DNA from: Lachnospiraceae bacterium
GTDB lineage: Bacteria; Bacillota; Clostridia; Lachnospirales; Lachnospiraceae
Reading direction: 5' to 3'
DNA length: 64,000 nt
Assembly: GCA_024687205.1 (NCBI GenBank)
Contig: JAILES010000063.1
Coordinates: forward strand, 58,508-122,507
Shown: in pieces, positions 59,853 to 64,000 of the stretch
Layout of the letters: the number at the start of each line of letters is the position of its first letter
Position numbering within the stretch: the stretch's first letter is position 1
Notes under the pieces: model-generated
Seen by the model: only the letters and a program-made list of their open reading frames with translations
The model's database searches: none
Told to the model about the DNA's origin: nothing
Made by a program: the position numbers and the translations under genes

Positions 59853-60012
59853 ATATGCCGTATACCCAAAGATCGATCCCAACGCAAGACTGTGTGAAGC
59901 CATCGGTACTTAATGAAAAGCCACCCTTAGGGTGGCTTTGAATTTAGTACCGTTATGAGCTGAACCCAAGCGGAAGCGGGTCTTGCGTGGGACGATCTTT
60001 GCAGAATACGGC
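59853..60012. repeat. 160-bp palindromic element with nested hairpin
   Basis: Three nested complementary segments: GCCGTAT/ATACGGC (59857-59863, 60006-60012), CAAAGATCG...CGCAAGAC (59867-59890) with its complement at 59980-60001, and the inner stem CGGTACT...AGTACCG (59904-59952). It ends 17 bases before the minus-strand permease stop. No ORF. A structured RNA or MITE-like insertion is possible. Confidence 0.7.
59904..59952. terminator. Hairpin likely acting as bidirectional terminator
   Basis: AAAAGCCACCC, loop TTA, GGGTGGCTTT, extended outward by ATT/AAT and GTACT/AGTAC pairing. It sits between the convergent purine operon and ABC exporter; the flanking A and T tracts are short. Confidence 0.6.
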
Positions 60013-60028
60013 TGTAGCAATGAAAATG

Positions 60029-61711
60029 TCAGTACAGTTCTTTCATATTATCGATTATGATCTTCCGCCCGAAGATGACGGACAGGACGGAGGCGACAAT
60101 AAGTATGATAAGGACCAGGATGGTCACGGTGGTCAGAGAGGCGGTGGTGAGTTCGAAGAGGAGGAATATCAGGGCACAGAGGAGGAAGGCTACGAGCATG
60201 GATACTGCCATGTTGAAGAAGCTGTTGAGGTTACCTCTGAGGGCACTGTATTCGTCGGACCATACCGTAAAGGGAGCTGCCGAGTCCATTGAAAGGCCGG
60301 TCACTATGCAGATGGTCATGGCCAGGAAGGCTGTCAGTGCATAGATAAGGAAGGCCAGGGCGTTGAAGCTCAGGAAGTACTGGGCGGCGATCAGGGACAG
60401 GAGCAGGCCCGGGTAGGTAAAGACCACTGCGGTCAGCACTTTGGCATAAAGCTGGGTGCTGTATGAAACCGGGATGTATTTGATCAGGTCAACGTGAGCT
60501 CCTTCACGGGAAAAGGCCGTGGAGGCCAGGGTGTTCAGTGCGGATGCAATAAAGGAGATCGCGATGACAGCCAGCATCATTATAAGTGCAGCCCTCGGAT
60601 AGGAGGGATTATTGTAGAGTTCTATAAAACGGAGGACGTTCTCATTCTTGCGGCTAAGTACAAAGAAGAGGACTACGCCGATGGGCCATAGCAGATTGAT
60701 ATAAACGCAGTTATTGGAGTAGGCTTTGGTCCTGAGAAGAACTTTGATTTCCTTCTTAAAACAGGTAGAAAACGGTGAAGTTAATTTTATATTTAATTTA
60801 TTAGCGTCTGCCTGCTTATGTTTGCTGCCGAGAGAAGCAGCTGTATAAAGGCCTTCCTGATAGAGATATTTGCCGATAAGGAGCATTACGGCTACAGGGA
60901 TCACATTGGCAAGGAGGTATAATATAGCATAGATTATACTTTCGGCCTCCATGGCCTTACCTAAAATAGGTACAGTAAAGAATAAAATATTGCAGATCCG
61001 GAAGAAAAGGTTGTTGTTTGCAAGAAGTGAGTCAATATAATTGGTAACCGTCACGCCTCCCGAGTCTCTGAAGGAGAGCAGGAAGAGACCGATAAAGAGC
61101 AGAAGGAAGAAGTCGGAAACATGGGAAAATATCTTTACATTTTTCACATTTCGCAGAAGAGCCATCAATAACATGCTTATAATCGCGCAGTAAACCAACG
61201 GAAGCAGGGGAGTCACAAAGGTTGCTATCACTGCCATCAGAACGGATATGATGCCGAAGGAAGACAGGGATTCATAGTTTTTTACACAGGCAATGAAGTA
61301 TCCTGCGAACATTGCAAGCAGTACCAGGAACTCCATGATGCTTTCTGCTATGTAGGTATGCCTGAATTTGGCAGCCAGCAGTTCGGTCGGTGTGATCGGA
61401 AGTGTAACGAGATGCTCGCGGTCCGAGGAGAAGAACAGGACGTTAAAGATCACGAAGAGCCCGAAGACCAGTGAGAAGACCGACATGATATGTATCTCGG
61501 ACATAAGGGCGGCTGTTTTGGAGCCGGCCATCATCATGGCAGTGGACATTATATCCGTGATAAAGCCTACGATCAGACAGCAGGGGATAACGATGCAGGT
61601 GACGGCGATGATCGCAAGAGCGGTATATGCCGTTGCCTTAAAGCCTTTTTTGGGCAGGGGCATCTCAAAGTTCTTATTATATACACCGAAAAGGTATTTA
61701 ACGTTTGACAT
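60029..61711 (-). CDS. ABC exporter membrane subunit (ABC_export-like)
   Basis: 560 residues with about twelve to fourteen hydrophobic helices and few soluble segments. FFSSDREHLVTLPITPTELLAAK and FSREGAHVDLIKYIPVSYSTQLYAK are repeated substrate-loop elements typical of large ABC-2-like permeases (PF16962). It begins one base after the ATPase stop and would form an exporter with it. Substrate unknown. Confidence 0.8.
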   Translation of the reverse strand: MSNVKYLFGVYNKNFEMPLPKKGFKATAYTALAIIAVTCIVIPCCLIVGFITDIMSTAMMMAGSKTAALMSEIHIMSVFSLVFGLFVIFNVLFFSSDREHLVTLPITPTELLAAKFRHTYIAESIMEFLVLLAMFAGYFIACVKNYESLSSFGIISVLMAVIATFVTPLLPLVYCAIISMLLMALLRNVKNVKIFSHVSDFFLLLFIGLFLLSFRDSGGVTVTNYIDSLLANNNLFFRICNILFFTVPILGKAMEAESIIYAILYLLANVIPVAVMLLIGKYLYQEGLYTAASLGSKHKQADANKLNIKLTSPFSTCFKKEIKVLLRTKAYSNNCVYINLLWPIGVVLFFVLSRKNENVLRFIELYNNPSYPRAALIMMLAVIAISFIASALNTLASTAFSREGAHVDLIKYIPVSYSTQLYAKVLTAVVFTYPGLLLSLIAAQYFLSFNALAFLIYALTAFLAMTICIVTGLSMDSAAPFTVWSDEYSALRGNLNSFFNMAVSMLVAFLLCALIFLLFELTTASLTTVTILVLIILIVASVLSVIFGRKIIIDNMKELY

Positions 61712-61712
61712 A

Positions 61713-62456
61713 TCAGTCCTCCGATCCTTCGCTCTTTTTGTAGCTGATAAGTTCGAGGAAGATGGACTCGAGGTCTTTACCCGGGTGGCGGCTTTCCAGC
61801 TCCTCGACTGTGCCCTGATAGATGGACCGGCCGTGATTGATTATTATGATATGGTCGCAGAGTTTTTCGGCAACTTCAAGGACATGGGTGGAAAAGAGTA
61901 CACAATTGCCCTTTGCTGCGTGTTCCCTCATCATCTGTTTGAGCTCAAAGGCGGCCTGGGGATCGAGACCGGTCATCGGCTCATCCAGTATCCAGACAGG
62001 CGGTTCATGTATAAGAGCGGCAATGACCATGAGTTTCTGGCGCATACCGTGTGAGTATTCACGCATAGGCGTATCCAGGGCATCCGCTATGGCGAAGCGC
62101 TCGGAGAATTCCTTTATCCTGGGGGCACGTTCTTCTGCCGGGACCTTGTATACATCGGCTATAAAGCTGATATATTCAAGGCCTGTAAGCTGCAGGAGTA
62201 CATCAGGGTTATCGGCGACATAGGCAAAGGAGGATTTGGCTTTAAGCGGTTCATGCACTATATCGTATCCGTTGATGACTGCCTGCCCGGAAACGGGTTT
62301 AAGGATCCCGGTAAGCATTTTGATGACTGTTGTCTTGCCGGCACCATTGGGTCCGGCGAAGCCGACGATCTCGCCTTTTCCAATTTCAAAGGAAACATCG
62401 TCTACGGCTTTGTGATCGGTACCGTATACCATTGTGAGATTTTTTGCAGAGATCAT
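61713..62456 (-). CDS. ABC transporter ATPase
   Basis: 247 residues. Walker A GPNGAGKTT, signature YSHGMRQKL, Walker B VWILDEPMTGLD, switch His in STHVLEVAE. Standard exporter ATPase (CcmA type). SD AAAGGAGG precedes the ATG at 62456. Promoter on the same strand at 62494-62489. Confidence 0.92.
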   Translation of the reverse strand: MISAKNLTMVYGTDHKAVDDVSFEIGKGEIVGFAGPNGAGKTTVIKMLTGILKPVSGQAVINGYDIVHEPLKAKSSFAYVADNPDVLLQLTGLEYISFIADVYKVPAEERAPRIKEFSERFAIADALDTPMREYSHGMRQKLMVIAALIHEPPVWILDEPMTGLDPQAAFELKQMMREHAAKGNCVLFSTHVLEVAEKLCDHIIIINHGRSIYQGTVEELESRHPGKDLESIFLELISYKKSEGSED

Positions 62457-62488
62457 AAAAAATCCTCCTTTATTTAATGATCATCGAT

Positions 62489-62494
62489 ATTATA
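62489..62494 (-). promoter_or_regulatory. Extended -10 of the ABC ATPase gene
   Basis: TATAAT preceded by TGT on the minus strand (62494-62489), a TGn extended -10; the sequence 17 bases upstream (TGCCCT) is a poor -35. Confidence 0.5.
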
Positions 62495-62565
62495 ACATAT
62501 ATGCCGAAGACAGGGCATTAATTTTGTGTAAAAAAGCGCCGGCCCGGGAGGATAAATATTTATAC

Positions 62566-62594
62566 TTGTGATTGTAATGATAATCGGGTATAAT
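62566..62594 (+). promoter_or_regulatory. Promoter of the DUF2812/P-II transcript
   Basis: TTGTGA (62566-62571), 17 bases, TATAAT (62589-62594), 33 bases before ATG 62628. Confidence 0.7.
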
Positions 62595-62627
62595 GTTTTG
62601 GAACAATATCCGGAAGGGGGGAATGCT

Positions 62628-63311
62628 ATGGCATCTGTAAAGAAATATCTGGCTGCTTTTAAGCATATAGCACCTTCGGATATGGAGTATTATCTCGAGG
62701 AAATGGCTGCTAACGGTTATATACTTGAGCCACTTTCCCAGAGCGGTCTTTTCTGGATGAGTTTTGATGAAAGCAAGCCGGAGAAGGTCAAATATGTTGT
62801 GGATGTGACAGGCCTTCAGAAGCATCTTTATATGAAGACTCTTGTTGACAAGGGCTGGGAATACATGGGACAGGTTACGAACTGTCACGTGTGGAAAATG
62901 TCCTATGAAGGGAACGACAGACCCGCTGATTTTGCCGACCAGCGCTGTATCAGAAAACACTGCATCAGGCTGGGACTGTTTTTTGCACTGATAGCGCTGC
63001 TGATGCTCTTTTTGTTCGGGGCATATATATATCTGATATATAAGGAACATGCCGTGGCAATGGAAGTTAAGCACGATGTGCTGTATGCTGTCCTTGCCGC
63101 ATTACAGATACCCTTTACGGCAATATTTGCGATACTATCCGCCAAGCTTTTTAAGGAAGCCGGAAAACGTATGCAGAATATTGAAAGAAACATGAGTTTC
63201 AGACAATCAGAGGCAGCGAAGAAAGAGCGGGAAGCCGTACTTGAGTTTGAAGGGGAATACATTGATCAGGAATATGCTGAGGAATATGATGATATCGATG
63301 AGGATATCTAG
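62628..63311 (+). CDS. DUF2812 membrane protein
   Basis: 227 residues from ATG 62628 (SD GGAAGGGGGG). A soluble N-terminal domain (KYLAAFKHIAPSDMEYYLEEMAANGYIL, FDESKPEKVKYVVDVTG) fits DUF2812; two hydrophobic segments follow at about 115-139 and 148-167, then an acidic tail. DUF2812 proteins usually accompany PadR regulators; no PadR gene is seen here. Role unknown. Confidence 0.75.
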   Translation: MASVKKYLAAFKHIAPSDMEYYLEEMAANGYILEPLSQSGLFWMSFDESKPEKVKYVVDVTGLQKHLYMKTLVDKGWEYMGQVTNCHVWKMSYEGNDRPADFADQRCIRKHCIRLGLFFALIALLMLFLFGAYIYLIYKEHAVAMEVKHDVLYAVLAALQIPFTAIFAILSAKLFKEAGKRMQNIERNMSFRQSEAAKKEREAVLEFEGEYIDQEYAEEYDDIDEDI

Positions 63312-63329
63312 GATATAGGGAGGTTTATG

Positions 63330-63665
63330 ATGAAGAAGCTGGAGATTATCACCAGAACAGAGAAGCTTAATGAACTTAGAGCCATACTTGAGGAATTCGG
63401 CGTTACCGGACTCAACATACTTCATATGGAAGGCTATGGTAACCAGAGAGGACATTATGAAGATTACGAACCGGAGAAGGCCGTGCAGCTTCTGCCCATG
63501 ATAAAGGTTGAGACCGTTGTGGATGCTTCCATAGCAGGTACCCTTATCGAGAAGATATCCAAGGGGATCAGGACAGGGAACTACGGGGATGGCAAGATCT
63601 TCGTAATAAATGTGGAGGATGCTATCCGTATCCGTACCGGAGAGAGAGGAAAGGGTGCTCTTTAA
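63330..63665 (+). CDS. P-II family nitrogen regulatory protein
   Basis: 111 residues from ATG 63330 (ATG 63327 is adjacent; SD GGGAGG). N-terminus KKLEIITRTEKLNELRAILEEFGVTGLNI, T-loop GYGNQRGHYEDYEPEKA, then PMIKVETVVD and B/C loops RTGNYGDGKIFVINVEDAIRIRTGERG. This is the P-II fold; the T-loop differs from GlnB/GlnK (no GRQKGxxxxYRG) but retains Tyr. P-II senses ATP/ADP and 2-oxoglutarate and often controls ammonium transport or glutamine synthetase. No amtB is next to it in the window. Confidence 0.9.
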   Translation: MKKLEIITRTEKLNELRAILEEFGVTGLNILHMEGYGNQRGHYEDYEPEKAVQLLPMIKVETVVDASIAGTLIEKISKGIRTGNYGDGKIFVINVEDAIRIRTGERGKGAL

Positions 63666-63718
63666 TTAACATAATCTGATTTTGTTTACCTGCCTTAATG
63701 GCAGTTGTGACCATTAGC

Positions 63719-63750
63719 AAGCGTTCTATATATAGGGCGCTTCTTTTTTT
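63719..63750 (+). terminator. Rho-independent terminator after the P-II gene
   Basis: Ten-base stem beginning AAGCG and ending CGCTT (two G-T pairs), four-base loop, then C and a T tract at 63744-63750. Confidence 0.8.
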
Positions 63751-64000
63751 TGGGTTTTTTTTGAAAATAGTCACTTCAGGCTGTATCCTCCGAGGGGGAG
63801 CAGAGGAAAATGATATTTTGAATGGTTGACATAAAGTATATGTGGCAAATTGTGTTATTTAGTAAAATAGTTAACATAAAATAGAAAAATAGTTGTATAA
63901 AAAACACGAATTTCAGCAGAGTATTGCTTTTAAGAGTAATAATGTTATAACAGAATATAATTTACATAATATATACATATACTGCAACATTATTTAGAGA
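63751..64000. other. AT-rich stretch without a recognised gene
   Basis: 250 bases beyond the terminator with no ORF of note. A TTGACA occurs at 63826-63831 without a convincing -10 at 17 bases, and the region is strongly AT-rich towards the edge, as in a leader or regulatory region of a gene outside the window. Confidence 0.4.

Noticed and set aside
60057..60344. Plus-strand open frames 59987-60292 and 60057-60344
   Set aside because: Both are antisense to the well-supported ABC exporter membrane gene and have no SD or family motif.
63826..63860. Promoter at the right edge
   Set aside because: TTGACA is present, but no acceptable -10 lies at 16-18 bases and the downstream gene, if any, is outside the window.

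Overview
The window looks like the chromosome of a gut or rumen Lachnospiraceae (Clostridia), close to Butyrivibrio-type organisms. The evidence is strong AAGGAGG-type ribosome binding sites, TTGACA-17-TATAAT promoters, two cytoplasmic LacI-like/GGDEF sugar sensors, an esterase resembling the Butyrivibrio feruloyl esterase Est1E, a GH51 arabinofuranosidase with ribulokinase and AraD, and riboswitches of types known in Firmicutes. This assignment is inference; no rRNA or tRNA is present.

Layout. 0-16.2 kb: a co-directional array of small modifying enzymes (nine GNAT domains here and a tenth at 22 kb, three P-loop kinase-like proteins, three methyltransferases, Nudix hydrolases, an APH(3')-like kinase, a DNA glycosylase, an HD protein, a glycosyltransferase). 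It is punctuated by about 15 copies of a 26-bp REP-like hairpin and carries a REP-associated tyrosine transposase (RAYT) at 11.5 kb, the likely mobiliser. REP copies repeatedly sit 12-17 nt upstream of start codons, directly before the Shine-Dalgarno sequence, and in four places form the ends or linkers of proteins. 16.2-18.3 kb: GntR-controlled ABC exporter. 18.3-29.5 kb: two LacI-like/GGDEF proteins, metallo-beta-lactamase-fold protein, feruloyl-esterase-like hydrolase, DHFR-GNAT fusion, sugar isomerase, LytTR/DUF3021 pair with an ABC exporter, and a truncated hybrid histidine kinase. 29.5-33.6 kb: arabinose operon. 33.7-36 kb: glnA and a preQ1-II-controlled queT on the minus strand, separated by a 170-bp palindromic element. 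36-38.5 kb: chemoreceptor and a C39-like cysteine peptidase homologue.

38.6-49.9 kb: one 3393-residue, soluble, coiled-coil-rich protein, built as what reads by eye as a four-fold internal repeat. It is translationally coupled to a membrane SpoIIE-type PP2C phosphatase. I do not recognise the giant protein; it is the best candidate for an undescribed system here.

50-57.6 kb: DegV lipid-binding protein with a membrane J-domain protein, a small-ORF/aldolase/acyl-ACP-thioesterase operon, a zinc-ribbon membrane protein with a TPM-domain partner, and a MATE exporter. 57.6-59.7 kb: ZTP riboswitch controlling a PurO-type IMP cyclohydrolase and a separate AICAR formyltransferase, the last two steps of purine synthesis. 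59.8-62.5 kb: a second long palindromic element and a minus-strand ABC exporter. 62.6-63.7 kb: DUF2812 membrane protein and a P-II protein. The last 330 bases hold a terminator and AT-rich sequence without a recognisable gene.

Family assignments come from motif recognition by eye; no search was run.
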